NCBI RefSeq assembly: GCF_026625705.1
Contig: NZ_CP113059.1
Location: forward strand, 2,790,001 to 2,854,000
Reading direction: 5' to 3'
Source: Pedobacter sp. SL55
Lineage (GTDB): Bacteria > Bacteroidota > Bacteroidia > Sphingobacteriales > Sphingobacteriaceae
Length of the DNA stretch: 64,000 nucleotides
In this document: positions 49,182-58,964 of the stretch, one piece after another
Layout of the letters: each line of letters opens with the position of its first letter
How positions within the stretch are numbered: position 1 is the first letter of the stretch
Program-made: the position numbers and the translations under genes
Notes under the pieces: model-generated
The model's database searches: none
What the model saw: the letters and a program-made list of their open reading frames with translations, nothing else
Told to the model about the DNA's origin: nothing

Positions 49182-49216
49182 AAAAAAAACCTTCTTTAGA
49201 TGAATAAAGAAGGTTT
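49182..49216 (-). terminator. Terminator between the two tRNA pairs
   Basis: AAACCTTCTTTA (49187-49198) and TAAAGAAGGTTT (49205-49216) form a perfect 12-bp stem. The eight A at 49182-49189 give a T-run on the minus strand. Confidence 0.8.
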
Positions 49217-49217
49217 G

Positions 49218-49302
49218 TACTGAAGGCGGGAATCGAACCCGCACGCCTGTTGAGGGCACAGGATTTTAAGTCCTGCGTGTCTACCAGTTCCACCACTTCA
49301 GC
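49218..49302 (-). tRNA. tRNA-Leu (TAA), copy 2
   Basis: 85 nt. Acceptor GCTGAAG/CTTCAGT, discriminator A, anticodon arm CAGGA-CTTAAAA-TCCTG, long variable arm. Outside the acceptor it matches copy 1. Confidence 0.93.
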
Positions 49303-49353
49303 AAAGCTTAAAGCTTTTCAAAATTAAATGCCCCCTGATAGGAGGGCATTTAG

Positions 49354-49426
<73 letters not shown>

Positions 49427-49494
49427 ATTGTTAATATCATCCGATATTTCAAAACTTTTGACTTCTTTAAGAGGTCGTTTTCGTTTTGGTGTTG

Positions 49495-49524
49495 CAAATA
49501 TACGCAGATTTATATTTTTGCCAA
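49495..49524 (-). promoter_or_regulatory. Promoter of the tRNA-Gly/tRNA-Leu operon
   Basis: On the minus strand TTG (49524-49522) and TATATTTG (49502-49495) are separated by exactly 19 bp, as at the three rRNA promoters. It is about 70 nt upstream of tRNA-Gly. Confidence 0.75.
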
Positions 49525-49744
49525 GAAATATTTAATAAAAAATTAACGTTTTGTTCTAACTTGTTGTTGTTCATTAAACTATAATTTTCTTTTTGGTGGC
49601 TAAAGGTTCTTTAGCATGATAAAATAATTACGCCATTGCCGTGTTTAATGGTTATTTTATCATGAACAGTTCGCATTTATACATTTTTTGTTTGAGAACC
49701 TATCCTCAAAATCTTACTTTTTGATAGTATGCTAGTACATGAAA
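49525..49744. other. AT-rich gap between tRNA operon and recX
   Basis: I see no gene or clear repeat in this stretch. Confidence 0.4.
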
Positions 49745-50224
49745 TTAGGTGGTTTTTAATAGAGTAAAGATTAGATCTTTCTCATAACCTTTGCTATGAA
49801 GATAATTTAAGAGTTTAAATTGTCGCTTAATGGTATTTTTCTCTTTCTCGGTCTGTTGCTTTTTCTCTAGCAATTGTTGTAGGGTTTCGAAATATTCATC
49901 GCCATCAATGCTATTTAGGGCTTTTTTAATGAGAGGCTCGGGTACGCGTTTTAGTTTAAGCCCTTGCTTTATTTTTATTTTACCCCATTTTTTAATTTTG
50001 AACTTGCCAGAAACGTAAGCAAATGCAAATCTTTCCTCGTTTAAAAAGTTCTCAGAAATAAGCGCCGAGATAATTTCTTCCACTTCAAAAGGTTTCATTT
50101 GCCATTCGTACAGCTTATCTCTTACTTCTTGCTGCGATCTTTCTTGGTAGGCGCACCAGTTTGCAGCTTTCTGTAAAGCGGTTTTAATGTCGTAATTGTA
50201 TTTTCTTTCTTGTGCACTATTCAT
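49745..50224 (-). CDS. recX: Regulatory protein RecX
   Basis: 159 residues. Three-helix RecX repeats are visible: WCAYQERSQQEVRDKLYEW, SENFLNEERFAFAYVSGKFK and KWGKIKIKQGLKLKRVPEPL, followed by FKLLNYLHSKGYEKDLIF. RecX binds RecA filaments and restrains recombinase activity. It is separated from recA, as in many Bacteroidota. It is divergent from the murF-alr fusion gene. Confidence 0.88.
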   Translation of the reverse strand: MNSAQERKYNYDIKTALQKAANWCAYQERSQQEVRDKLYEWQMKPFEVEEIISALISENFLNEERFAFAYVSGKFKIKKWGKIKIKQGLKLKRVPEPLIKKALNSIDGDEYFETLQQLLEKKQQTEKEKNTIKRQFKLLNYLHSKGYEKDLIFTLLKTT

Positions 50225-50365
50225 CTGTTTATATTTATGTTTTATTTGTTAGATGTTCTTCATCATTAAATCATCATACATTTTCTAAACAATTCTCATT
50301 TAATCATACACGGTTCATAAATATTTGTTGAAATTCGTAAAAAATTCTCATAACTTATCAATACC

Positions 50366-52840
50366 ATGTCTAAAGCGGATATTTATACCATTGAACAAAT
50401 TGCTGAAATAATTAAGGGCAAAGGCTTATTCGTAAATAAAGACGCATGTATTACAAGTTTGGTAATTGATAGCCGTACACTAAGTAATGCGCCGCAAGCG
50501 CTGTTTTTTTCCATTAAGGCGCAAAGAGATGGCCATCAATTTATTGGCAACGCTTATCAAAATGGTATCCGTAATTTTGTTGTTTCTAGCGATATAGCGC
50601 AAGACCAATATCCGGAAGCTAATTGGATTAAGGTAGGAGATGCACTTTTGGCGCTACAACAGTTGGCGATACATCATCGTGCTAAACACCATTTAAAAGT
50701 GCTAGGAATTACCGGTAGCAACGGCAAAACGGTTGTAAAAGAGTGGTTGTATCAATTATTAGCTGCAGATTTTAACATTGTACGCAGTCCCAAAAGCTAT
50801 AATTCGCAAATAGGCGTTCCCCTTTCGGTATGGCAAATCAATAATAGCCACAATTTAGGGATTTTCGAAGCAGGTATTTCTACGGTTGGAGAAATGGAGC
50901 GACTGGCTGCCATTATTAAGCCGAGCATAGGCATACTAACCAATATTCGCGAGGCACATGATGAAGGTTTTGCCAATAAAGCAGAAAAGCTAAAAGAAAA
51001 ACTACAACTTTTTGAAGGGGTAGAAACCTTTATTTATTCGCCAGAACATATAGTGGCAGATATTGCCTTGCCAGGTAAGAAAAAGTTTGCATGGAGTTTT
51101 AACCAAGCCGCAGATCTACAAATAGTGGATGTTTTAAACCAAGGAACAAATACTATTTTAAAAGCGAAATATGCAGAAGAACAATTTGAAGTTACGATAC
51201 CATTTACAGACGCGGCGTCAATTGAAAATGCAGTAATTTGTTGGGCAACGTTGCTTGCAATGGGATATACTGCACAAAATGCAGCGAACAGGTTGTCAAA
51301 ACTGGTTAAGGTAGGAATGCGCCTACAGTTGATTAATGGGATAGACAATTGTTCTTTAATTGACGATAGTTACAGTGCTGATATTTCTTCGCTTAGCATT
51401 GCTTTGGATTTTTTAAATCAGCAAAATCAACATCCAAAACGAACTTTAATCTTATCTGATTTGCACGAAACGGGTAAATCTGCCGATGAACTTTATCAAG
51501 AAATATCACTTTTGCTTAACCAAAAGAAGATAAATCGGTTAATTGGTATAGGCGAACAGATTGGCGCTCATCAACATCTGTTTAAAATAGAAAGTAGTTT
51601 TTATAAAGATACTGAACACTTTTTGGCCAACATTAGCGAGCAGAATTTTCATAATGAAACTATTTTGGTAAAAGGTGCCCGTAAGTTTGGTTTTGAACAG
51701 GTGGTTAAGCGTTTGACACAAAAAGTACACGATACCGTATTGGAAGTTAATTTGAATGCGCTGTTAGCTAATTTGCAATTTTATAGGTCTAAATTATCTC
51801 CAGGTGTAAAAACTATGGCCATGGTAAAGGCATTTTCTTATGGTAGTGGTAGTTTCGAAATCGCCAATTTATTACAGTACCACAAAGTGGATTATTTGGC
51901 CGTAGCTTATGTAGATGAGGGTATCGCTCTGCGTAAAGCTGGCATTAGTTTGCCAATTATGGTCATGAGTCCAGAGCCATCTGCATTTGATGCCATGTTA
52001 AGGTATCAATTAGAACCAGAAATTTATAGTTTGGAGGTGCTGCAGAGCTTTCTATCTTTCTTACCAAGAGATGTAGTAGATTTTCCAATTCATATTAAAC
52101 TAGATACTGGAATGCACCGATTGGGATTTGAGCATTACCACATGGCCGAGTTAGCTGCCTTGCTTAAAAACACGCAACAGCTTGAAGTGGTATCTATATT
52201 TACACATTTGGTAGCTACAGATGACAAGCAACACGATGAGTTTACCCAATTACAGGTAATTTGGTACGAGCAAATGTACGAGGTATTGGCCAATTACCTT
52301 ACTTACAAGCCTATTAGGCACGTGCTAAATACTTCGGGCATTAGCCGCTGGGCACAGTATCATTTTGATATGGTAAGGTTAGGGATAGGTTTGTATGGTT
52401 TTGATGCTGCGCTTGAAGCTCAAAAAGATAGGGGGAGAGCAGATGGTTTAAGAACTGTGGCCACTTTGAAAACTACCATCACACAAGTTAAACACATTTA
52501 TGCGAACGAAACGGTAGGCTATGGCAGAAGAGGCAGTTTACCCAATGGCGGGCAAATTGCTACTGTAAAAATTGGCTATGCCGATGGTTATAGCCGTGCT
52601 TTTGGTAATGGTGTTGGTAAAATGTTGGTAGATGGGAAATTGGCGCCAACCGTTGGCGCTATTTGTATGGATATGTGTATGATAGATATTACCGGTTTAA
52701 ATGTGGAAGTAGGAGATGAGGTAATTGTTTTTAATGAAGAGCACAGCATTGTTGCTTTGGCCAAAGAAATCAATACCATTCCTTACGAGATTTTAACCAA
52801 TGTATCGCAAAGGGTAAAGCGGGTTTATTATTACGAATAA
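50366..52840 (+). CDS. Bifunctional MurF-Alr: UDP-MurNAc-tripeptide D-Ala-D-Ala ligase / alanine racemase
   Basis: 824 residues. The N-terminal ~450 are MurF, with the ATP-binding GITGSNGKTVVKEWLYQLLA near residue 113 and the family NSQIGVPLSVW. The C-terminal ~370 are alanine racemase, with the PLP Lys in MAMVKAFSYGSGSFEIANLL, HIKLDTGMHRLGFE and the second catalytic Tyr in VGYGRRGSLPNGG. The fusion makes D-Ala and joins D-Ala-D-Ala to the peptidoglycan precursor. It is a known arrangement in Bacteroidota, not a novelty. The start at 50366 lies 141 nt from the divergent recX. Confidence 0.93.
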   Translation: MSKADIYTIEQIAEIIKGKGLFVNKDACITSLVIDSRTLSNAPQALFFSIKAQRDGHQFIGNAYQNGIRNFVVSSDIAQDQYPEANWIKVGDALLALQQLAIHHRAKHHLKVLGITGSNGKTVVKEWLYQLLAADFNIVRSPKSYNSQIGVPLSVWQINNSHNLGIFEAGISTVGEMERLAAIIKPSIGILTNIREAHDEGFANKAEKLKEKLQLFEGVETFIYSPEHIVADIALPGKKKFAWSFNQAADLQIVDVLNQGTNTILKAKYAEEQFEVTIPFTDAASIENAVICWATLLAMGYTAQNAANRLSKLVKVGMRLQLINGIDNCSLIDDSYSADISSLSIALDFLNQQNQHPKRTLILSDLHETGKSADELYQEISLLLNQKKINRLIGIGEQIGAHQHLFKIESSFYKDTEHFLANISEQNFHNETILVKGARKFGFEQVVKRLTQKVHDTVLEVNLNALLANLQFYRSKLSPGVKTMAMVKAFSYGSGSFEIANLLQYHKVDYLAVAYVDEGIALRKAGISLPIMVMSPEPSAFDAMLRYQLEPEIYSLEVLQSFLSFLPRDVVDFPIHIKLDTGMHRLGFEHYHMAELAALLKNTQQLEVVSIFTHLVATDDKQHDEFTQLQVIWYEQMYEVLANYLTYKPIRHVLNTSGISRWAQYHFDMVRLGIGLYGFDAALEAQKDRGRADGLRTVATLKTTITQVKHIYANETVGYGRRGSLPNGGQIATVKIGYADGYSRAFGNGVGKMLVDGKLAPTVGAICMDMCMIDITGLNVEVGDEVIVFNEEHSIVALAKEINTIPYEILTNVSQRVKRVYYYE

Positions 52841-52937
52841 GTACATCCAAATCTTTCCAGAGGGAAGACTTTTAGCCGAAATATAAAAAGCTTAATGATC
52901 TTGGTGTACTTTGTGGTTTAATCAATAATTTTGCGGC

Positions 52938-53528
52938 ATGAATAAGATTGGAAAAGCACTGTTAAACTACCTAATTAAAGGACTATTAATTGTGATGCCA
53001 ATTGCCCTTAGTATTTTTATAGTAATTTGGGCAGTTAGTACGGTAGATAGTTGGTTAAATATCAATAACATTTTAGGTGTAGATCCAAATACGGGCGAAA
53101 GCCGTAACATTCCGGGTTTAGGTTTGGTATTAGTTTTGGCCATTATTCTTGCGGCGGGCATTTTTGTAACCTATTTTGTAACCGAGCCTATGTACAGCTG
53201 GTTTAGACGCTGGTTAAATAAATTACCGCTTTTTAATTTTATTTATACTTCTATTAAAGATCTTACCGAAGCATTTGTTGGCGACGAAAAGAAATTCAAT
53301 CATCCTGTTTTGGTAGAAACAGAAGGCGATATGAAACGCATAGGTTTTTTAACGCAAAACGACTTGAGCAAGCTGGATATGATGGACGAAGCAATTGTTT
53401 ACTTCCCATTTTCTTACTCTTTTGCAGGACAAATTTATATTGTAAAGAAAGATAAAATTAAGCCGCTTAACATGAGTGCCGCAGATGCCATGAAACTGGT
53501 TGTTAGTGGTGGTGTTACCCAGCTTTAA
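52938..53528 (+). CDS. DUF502-family inner-membrane protein
   Basis: 196 residues. Two transmembrane helices: LIKGLLIVMPIALSIFIVIWAVS (about 10-32) and LGLVLVLAIILAAGIFVTYFVT (about 61-82). The conserved cytoplasmic part IPLFNFIYTSIKDLTEAF-like (PLFNFIYTSIKDLTEAF) and VYFPFSYSFAGQIYIV identify DUF502. No function is established. It converges on the next gene, overlapping it by 4 nt. Confidence 0.85.
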   Translation: MNKIGKALLNYLIKGLLIVMPIALSIFIVIWAVSTVDSWLNINNILGVDPNTGESRNIPGLGLVLVLAIILAAGIFVTYFVTEPMYSWFRRWLNKLPLFNFIYTSIKDLTEAFVGDEKKFNHPVLVETEGDMKRIGFLTQNDLSKLDMMDEAIVYFPFSYSFAGQIYIVKKDKIKPLNMSAADAMKLVVSGGVTQL

Positions 53529-54019
53529 ATACCTCTTACAGCTACCATTATGGCAACAAATGCAATAAATGCAACAAGTATACGAGAAAAGAATTCTTTA
53601 ATGTAAAGACCAGCTATTAAGGCCAGTTCATTGTTGAGGTTTATGCCTGTAACTGTGCCCGAACCAGAAGATGCTCTGAAGTGCATCTGCGTATTTTGAT
53701 GGTTGCTTAAATTCCAACTACTTAACCAGCTATTACTATAATTCCAGGTAAAAGGTGTTTGGTTTTTTAGGGCAATAATTGCTCTAAATTGCCATAAATG
53801 AAAAGTAATAATGCCCAACTCTTCATTATTGTCGCCATAAATTGTAGTGGTAATATTTGAAAATCCTTTAGTTCTAAAATGGTAGTTTTTTTGCGACATG
53901 ATGCCGAAAGCATGGTTGTTCCAAGTTTCGAAAATTAAGTTTCCGCAAATTTGTCCATCGCTAAATATCTGATATGAGCTATCAAATACTCCCTTTGTCC
54001 ACGTAATCACTTTGTCCAT
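53525..54019 (-). CDS. Hypothetical protein with C-terminal membrane helix
   Basis: 164 residues. Mostly beta-strand with aromatic repeats (YQIFSDGQICGNLIFETWNN, YHFRTKGFSNITTTIYGDNN, GIITFHLWQFRAIIALKNQT), ending in one hydrophobic helix FFSRILVAFIAFVAIMVAV. It resembles a tubby/LURP-type small beta-barrel only in general layout; I do not claim membership. The function is unknown. Confidence 0.55.
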   Translation of the reverse strand: MDKVITWTKGVFDSSYQIFSDGQICGNLIFETWNNHAFGIMSQKNYHFRTKGFSNITTTIYGDNNEELGIITFHLWQFRAIIALKNQTPFTWNYSNSWLSSWNLSNHQNTQMHFRASSGSGTVTGINLNNELALIAGLYIKEFFSRILVAFIAFVAIMVAVRGI

Positions 54020-54201
54020 TTTGCTGTTTTTCTATTAGATAAATTGAAGTTCTGTTCGTTACAATTAAAGCTAGAAGCTAACCTTAGTTTACTTTAATAT
54101 TACAGAACGTAGTGGGCTTTTATTTGTTTGTAAAGAATGAATTTGATTGATCAATGAATTATTAGAAGACTAAAATCATTTAATAAAAAATGGAACATCA
54201 T

Positions 54202-54238
54202 AAAAAAAGCCCTCTAAAGTTTTCACTTATTGAGGGCT
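54202..54238 (-). terminator. Terminator downstream of dnaJ
   Basis: AGCCCTC (54208-54214) pairs with GAGGGCT (54232-54238). On the minus strand the stem is followed by seven T. Confidence 0.8.
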
Positions 54239-54258
54239 GTATGATATTTAGCATCCTG

Positions 54259-55425
54259 TTATTCGAAGTATTCTTTCATTTTGTCGAAGAAACTTTTGTC
54301 GTTTTTACCAGGTTGCGGTTTAAAGTTTGGAGATTCTCTTAATTTTTCGAGCAATGCCCTTTCTTCGCTATTTAAAGCTTTTGGCGTCCAAATGTTTACG
54401 TGTATAATTTGATCGCCTCTGTGGTAAGAATTTACCTCTGGAATACCTTTTCCTTTTAAGCGAAGCAGTTTTCCGCTTTGCGTACCTGGCTCAATCTTAA
54501 TTTTTGCCTTGCCATCAATGGTTGGTACTTCTACGCTGGCGCCTAAAGCAGCATCTGGAATGCTCACGTGCAAATCGTAAACTACGTTATTTCCTTCTCT
54601 TTTAAGGGTTTCGTGCGGAGTTTCTTCAACTAAGATAATTAAATCTCCGGGTACGCCACCATTTGGTGCTGCATTACCTTTGCCAGCCATACTTAATTGC
54701 ATGCCTTCGCTCACACCTGCCGGGATATTGATGGTAATGGTTTCTTCGCCACGAACAGTTCCATCGCCATGGCAAGCACCACATTTTGCTGTAATTTTTT
54801 GTCCGCTACCATGACAAGTAGGGCAGGTTGCTGTAGTTTGCATCTGTCCTAAAATGGTATTGGTTACTCTACGTACCGAACCTGCACCACCACAAGTGCT
54901 ACACGTACTTACAGAACCTTTATCTTTTGCTCCAGTGCCATCACAAGTTTTACAGCTTACTTGCTTGTTAACCTTGATTTTTTTCTCGGCACCGTTGGCA
55001 ATTTCTTCTAGAGTTAGTTTTACTTTGATACGTAAATTAGATCCCTTGGCCACTCTGCGACCACCTCTCTGTTGCCCGCCACCGCCAAAGAAACTATCAA
55101 AAGGGCTACCACCGCCGCCACCAAAAATATCTCCAAACTGGCTAAAGATATCTTCCATGTTCATGCCGCCACCGCCGTAACCACCACCACCGGCTGCACC
55201 GCCAACTCCAGCGTGTCCAAACTGGTCGTAACGTTGTTTTTTCTCTGGGCTACTTAGTATTTCATAAGCCTCGGCAGCTTCCTTAAACTTATCTTCTGCA
55301 GATTTGTCATCAGGGTTTTTATCTGGATGATATTTAATTGCCAGTTTACGGTAAGCCTTCTTAATTTCTTCTGCCGATGCGCCCTTAGCAACTCCAAGTA
55401 CATCGTAATAATCTCTTTTGCTCAT
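54259..55425 (-). CDS. dnaJ: Chaperone DnaJ (Hsp40)
   Basis: 388 residues. J-domain at 1-70 with the HPD motif in [12 protein letters not shown]; a Gly/Phe-rich linker ([13 protein letters not shown]); four zinc-binding CxxCxGxG repeats ([32 protein letters not shown]); and the C-terminal substrate-binding domains. It stimulates DnaK ATPase and delivers clients. It lies 83 nt after grpE on the same strand. Confidence 0.97.
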   Translation of the reverse strand: MSKRDYYDVLGVAKGASAEEIKKAYRKLAIKYHPDKNPDDKSAEDKFKEAAEAYEILSSPEKKQRYDQFGHAGVGGAAGGGGYGGGGMNMEDIFSQFGDIFGGGGGSPFDSFFGGGGQQRGGRRVAKGSNLRIKVKLTLEEIANGAEKKIKVNKQVSCKTCDGTGAKDKGSVSTCSTCGGAGSVRRVTNTILGQMQTTATCPTCHGSGQKITAKCGACHGDGTVRGEETITINIPAGVSEGMQLSMAGKGNAAPNGGVPGDLIILVEETPHETLKREGNNVVYDLHVSIPDAALGASVEVPTIDGKAKIKIEPGTQSGKLLRLKGKGIPEVNSYHRGDQIIHVNIWTPKALNSEERALLEKLRESPNFKPQPGKNDKSFFDKMKEYFE

Positions 55426-55508
55426 TTTTTATTAATGATTAAATGATTAAATGAGAAAATGACCAAATGTATTATTCAATCATTTAAAATTTAATCATTC
55501 AAAATTTT

Positions 55509-56111
55509 TTATGCTCCCACTACCACTTTTGCGAAACGCACTACTTTGTCGTTAAGCGTATAACCTTTTTCTAACTGATCAATTACCTTTCCTTTTTGCT
55601 CTTCTGTTGGCGAAGGAATTTGAGTTATTGCCTCATGTAAATCGGTATCAAAAGGTGTGTTTAAACTTTCGATTTCTTTTAATCCTTTTTGGCTTAAAAT
55701 GCTTTTCAGTTTAGTTTGTACCAACTCAATACCTTCGCGAACTGGCGCTACTTCTGTAGATTTTTCTGTTGCTTTAATGGCACGTTCAAAATCGTCTAAT
55801 ACAGGCAAAAGAGAAACAACGATATCTTTACCAGCTGTTTGCAAAAGTTCTACACGTTCTTTTTGTGTACGGCGTTTAAAGTTGTCGAACTCGGCAAAAA
55901 GACGTAGGTATTTGTCGTTTAGCTCTGCAACTTGTTGTTGTAATTTTTCTTCTACAGATAATTCAACTACGGGCTCGCTAGCTACTGTTTCATTTTGCGC
56001 TGCTGCTGTATTTTCCACGCTTTCGTTGACGTTTTCATTCATGCTTTCTGCTGCTTCAGCTGTATTATTTTCAACCACTGGTTCTTCTTCTTTCTTCTTC
56101 TTATTAAACAT
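55509..56111 (-). CDS. grpE: Nucleotide exchange factor GrpE
   Basis: 200 residues. An acidic, disordered N-terminus (KKKEEEPVVENNTAEAAESM) is followed by the coiled coil (LQQQVAELNDKYLRLFAEFD, NFKRRTQKERVELLQTAGKD) and the GrpE C-terminal beta domain (EGIELVQTKLKSILSQKGL). It exchanges ADP for ATP on DnaK. It is the upstream partner of dnaJ. Confidence 0.96.
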   Translation of the reverse strand: MFNKKKKEEEPVVENNTAEAAESMNENVNESVENTAAAQNETVASEPVVELSVEEKLQQQVAELNDKYLRLFAEFDNFKRRTQKERVELLQTAGKDIVVSLLPVLDDFERAIKATEKSTEVAPVREGIELVQTKLKSILSQKGLKEIESLNTPFDTDLHEAITQIPSPTEEQKGKVIDQLEKGYTLNDKVVRFAKVVVGA

Positions 56112-56283
56112 GTGTACTCGTGTTTTTTTACTAAGGGATTTCTCTGGTATGGCTTAACAAAAGTTTTGCCAGCCTAAAAAAAACAGCCATGCTGTCAGTT
56201 TTATTTAGCGTAGAACTAACAGAATGGCTGTAAACTAAAATTTTGTCAGAATAGGTGTCTGTTGTTTGTTAACTTTAGCTCAT

Positions 56284-56966
56284 TTAAGCTATTTGAACGT
56301 CTTCGTGTACCAATCCATTTTCGCACTTAATGATACGCGAAGGGAAGGTACGGATGATATGATAATCGTGGGTGGCCATTAAAACAGCAGTTCCATTTTG
56401 GCTAATCTGTTTCAATAAAAGCACAATTTCTTCAGAAGTTTCTGGGTCTAAGTTGCCTGTTGGTTCATCGGCCAAAATAATTTCTGGATTGTTTAGTAAA
56501 GCTCTGGCAATTACAATACGTTGTTGCTCGCCACCAGACATTTCGTGAGGCATTTTTTTGATTTTAGAACGTAAGCCAACTTTCTCTAATACATCCTTAA
56601 TTCGTTCTGTAATTAGGTTTTTGTCTTTCCAATAGAGTAGCTTTTAACACAAACTCAAGGTTTTGCTCAATTGTTCTATCGCTCAATAGCTGGAAATCTT
56701 GAAAAACAATTCCTAATTTTCTTCTCAAAAAGGGTACTTCTTTTTCTTTAAGGTTTTTTAAGTCAAAATTAGCTACGCTTCCTTCGCCATTGCCAATATG
56801 TAAGTCGCCGTAAATGATTTTTAGTAAACTACTTTTTCCTGAACCAGTTGCGCCAATTAAAAATACAAATTCGCCTTTAGCAACATCAAGTTTTACATTA
56901 GAGAGTATTTAAATGTTTCTGCTGAAAAACATCAACATTGTTTAAGGTTATTACGTTTTCTGCCAT
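56284..56966 (-). pseudogene. ftsE: FtsE-type ABC ATPase with two frameshifts
   Basis: The three phases together encode a normal FtsE of about 226 residues. ATG at 56966 gives MAENVITLNNVDVFQQKHLN. From about 56906 another phase gives SNVKLDVAKGEFVFLIGATG and the Walker A GATGSGKSSLLKIIYG. From about 56640 a third gives TYWKDKNLITERIKDVLEKV, then the signature MSGGEQQRIVIARALL, Walker B IILADEPTGNLD and the H-loop ATHDYHII. Each join needs one base fewer (or two more). FtsE works with FtsX at the division site to control peptidoglycan hydrolases. No ftsX is adjacent. Confidence 0.8.
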
Positions 56967-56967
56967 G

Positions 56968-57171
56968 TTAAATATCTAGTTTAGTTACCTGTCCAAAAGG
57001 CAACTCGTTAATAAAACTCATTATTTTTTCCTGTTTGTCTCCAAAACCCAATTTCTCTAAAGATTTATCAGGTCTGTCTACTCTAAAATAAGCCAGCAAA
57101 GTAAACTTTTCGTCTCTTAGTTGTACGTAATCTGGTATTTTTGCTATGCCTTTGACTTTGATAATATACAT
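56968..57171 (-). CDS. Short conserved hypothetical protein upstream of ftsE
   Basis: 67 residues from the ATG at 57171: MYIIKVKGIAKIPDYVQLRD, then EKFTLLAYFRVDRPDKSLEK and ending FINELPFGQVTKLDI. The longer frame back to 57315 only translates the AAGTCCG microsatellite and is not part of the gene. No function is recognised. Its stop is 2 nt before the ftsE ATG, so it is probably translationally coupled to ftsE; small proteins of this kind do sit next to ftsE in Sphingobacteria in my recollection. Confidence 0.65.
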   Translation of the reverse strand: MYIIKVKGIAKIPDYVQLRDEKFTLLAYFRVDRPDKSLEKLGFGDKQEKIMSFINELPFGQVTKLDI

Positions 57172-57186
57172 TGTTTCAAAAGTTAA

Positions 57187-57269
<83 letters not shown>

Positions 57270-57379
57270 TTCCAAATTGGGCAGGCAAGTTAGCTATAAC
57301 TTTGCAACATTTCAACTTTATAACATTTCAACCTTGCAATCTTTCAACAATAAAAACAATCTATCAATTGGACAATTTT

Positions 57380-57463
57380 CCCTAATCCCTAATCCCTAAT
57401 CCCTAATCCCTAATCCCTAATCCCTAATCCCTAATCCCTAATCCCTAATCCCTAATCCCTAAT
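57380..57463. repeat. Heptanucleotide microsatellite CCCTAAT, 12 copies
   Basis: Exactly twelve uninterrupted copies over 84 bases. The end of the acyl-CoA reductase gene (residues GIRD and the stop at 57445) is encoded inside it. Confidence 0.95.
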
Positions 57464-58467
57464 AAAAACGCAATCGTATCCACATTATCTGCATAATCCC
57501 AAAGTTTAGGGTGTTGGCTTTGCCCAAATGCAAGCGTTTGTAAATCTTCATCAGCTATTTTGCTCACTACACATTGAATTTGCTCTTGCTGTTGTTTCAG
57601 CTTTTCCATTACTTCGTTTACATTTTCGTAAGTTTCATAATAGAGTACTGCCAAAGGCGATGAAAAGCCTTCATCTTCTTTTAGGAGTAGAAAGCCATTG
57701 TCATAGTGCTTTTGCTGATTTACTAAGTAGATAGACTTGTTGTAATCGTAGTTGTTGTTGTATTTAAAATGGTTAATGATGTCTTTAAATTGCTCTATTG
57801 GTTCAAAAAAGTTTTTGATTTCGTAACCTTTAGGGATAAAAATTTTTGAAATACTACGGCATCCCATACCAAAGTAATCTAGAATATCGTGGCCTAGTGC
57901 GGCTATTTCTGCTGTGGTTTCATTGCCAGTTAGCACCGCTACACTATTTCGGTTTCTTCTAATAATGTTAGGCACTTTCCCAAAATAATACTCAAAATAT
58001 CTTGAAGTATTATTGCTTCCAGTAGCAATTACCGCATCAAAATCTTTCAGCTGCTCGGCATAAATGATATGATTTATCAATTCTGGTAAAAATTCGCAAA
58101 GCTGATTTAGTACAAAAGGCAGCAATTTATTATCAGATGAAGATAATTTGATCAGGGCAATGTTGCCAGTAGCCAGTACACACATCACATCGTGAAAACC
58201 AACCAATGGGATATTGCCCGCTAAGATTAAACCTACTTTTTTAGGCGCTGCTGTTACTTCAATATGCTCGAACCATTGTTCTAAATCTGTCTCATTTAGC
58301 ATCTCTGCCAATGCGTTTACAGCTTTGCCTACCTCTTCTTCGGTAAACCAGGCATTGGCATTTTTGGCCGAAAAAATTGCCAAGCTAAGCGCTTCGTTGG
58401 GCTGGCTGAGAAAATTGCCAAGCTGTTTAAAGGCAAAAATTAAATGTTCTTTACGAATTGAAGACAT
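57445..58467 (-). CDS. Acyl-CoA reductase-like protein (LuxC-related)
   Basis: 340 residues from the ATG at 58467 (MSSIRKEHLIFAFKQLG); the longer frame to 58548 runs into the ferredoxin promoter and is rejected. The aldehyde-dehydrogenase fold is recognisable: KKVGLILAGNIPLVGFHDVM, FDAVIATGSNNTSRYFEYYF and the catalytic Cys in LDYFGMGCRSISKIFIPKG. In Bacteroidota this family sits beside a ferredoxin gene, as here, where the two are divergent. The C-terminal residues come from a microsatellite. Confidence 0.85.
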   Translation of the reverse strand: MSSIRKEHLIFAFKQLGNFLSQPNEALSLAIFSAKNANAWFTEEEVGKAVNALAEMLNETDLEQWFEHIEVTAAPKKVGLILAGNIPLVGFHDVMCVLATGNIALIKLSSSDNKLLPFVLNQLCEFLPELINHIIYAEQLKDFDAVIATGSNNTSRYFEYYFGKVPNIIRRNRNSVAVLTGNETTAEIAALGHDILDYFGMGCRSISKIFIPKGYEIKNFFEPIEQFKDIINHFKYNNNYDYNKSIYLVNQQKHYDNGFLLLKEDEGFSSPLAVLYYETYENVNEVMEKLKQQQEQIQCVVSKIADEDLQTLAFGQSQHPKLWDYADNVDTIAFLLGIRD

Positions 58468-58546
58468 ATTTAGAACTATTATAAATGGATTATGTATTAT
58501 ATTTGCGACGCAAAGGTAAACTTCGCATTTAGATTTAGACGAAAAC

Positions 58547-58897
58547 ATGGCAATTAAAATAACAGACGAATGTATAAACTGTGGGGCATGTGAGCCAGAA
58601 TGCCCTAATAATGCAATTTATGATGCAGGTACGGCTTGGAGATTTTCTGACGGTACTAATTTAGATGGCATCATTGATTTTGGTGGCTCTCAAATTGATG
58701 CGGGCGCTGCTCAAGATGCAGTTTCTGATGAGGTATATTATATTGTTTCTGATAAATGTACCGAGTGTAAAGGTTTTCACGACGAGCCTCAATGTGCTGC
58801 TGTTTGTCCAGTAGATTGTTGTGTAGACGATGAAGATATTCGTGAAACGGAAGAAGAATTATTGGCTAAAAAAGCTTGGTTGCACCAAGAGAACTAA
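58547..58897 (+). CDS. 4Fe-4S dicluster ferredoxin
   Basis: 116 residues. Two cluster-binding sets: CINCGACEPECP at residues 10-21, and CTECKGFHDEPQCAAVCPVD with the 8-residue insertion typical of the 2[4Fe-4S] Alvin-type ferredoxins. It transfers low-potential electrons. A TATATTTG -7 box lies at 58498-58505, 41 nt before the ATG. It is divergent from the acyl-CoA reductase gene. Confidence 0.93.
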   Translation: MAIKITDECINCGACEPECPNNAIYDAGTAWRFSDGTNLDGIIDFGGSQIDAGAAQDAVSDEVYYIVSDKCTECKGFHDEPQCAAVCPVDCCVDDEDIRETEEELLAKKAWLHQEN

Positions 58898-58964
58898 GTT
58901 AAAAGTATCCGTTAGGATAATAAAATATAGGAGATGCAAAATTTGTATCTCCTTTTTTGTGGGT

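Noticed and set aside
50366..52840. MurF-Alr fusion as a novelty
   Set aside because: This fusion is a known feature of Bacteroidota.
57380..57463. CCCTAAT repeats look like telomere repeats
   Set aside because: They are internal, only 12 copies, with genes on both sides and the end of one gene inside. An ordinary bacterial microsatellite explains them.
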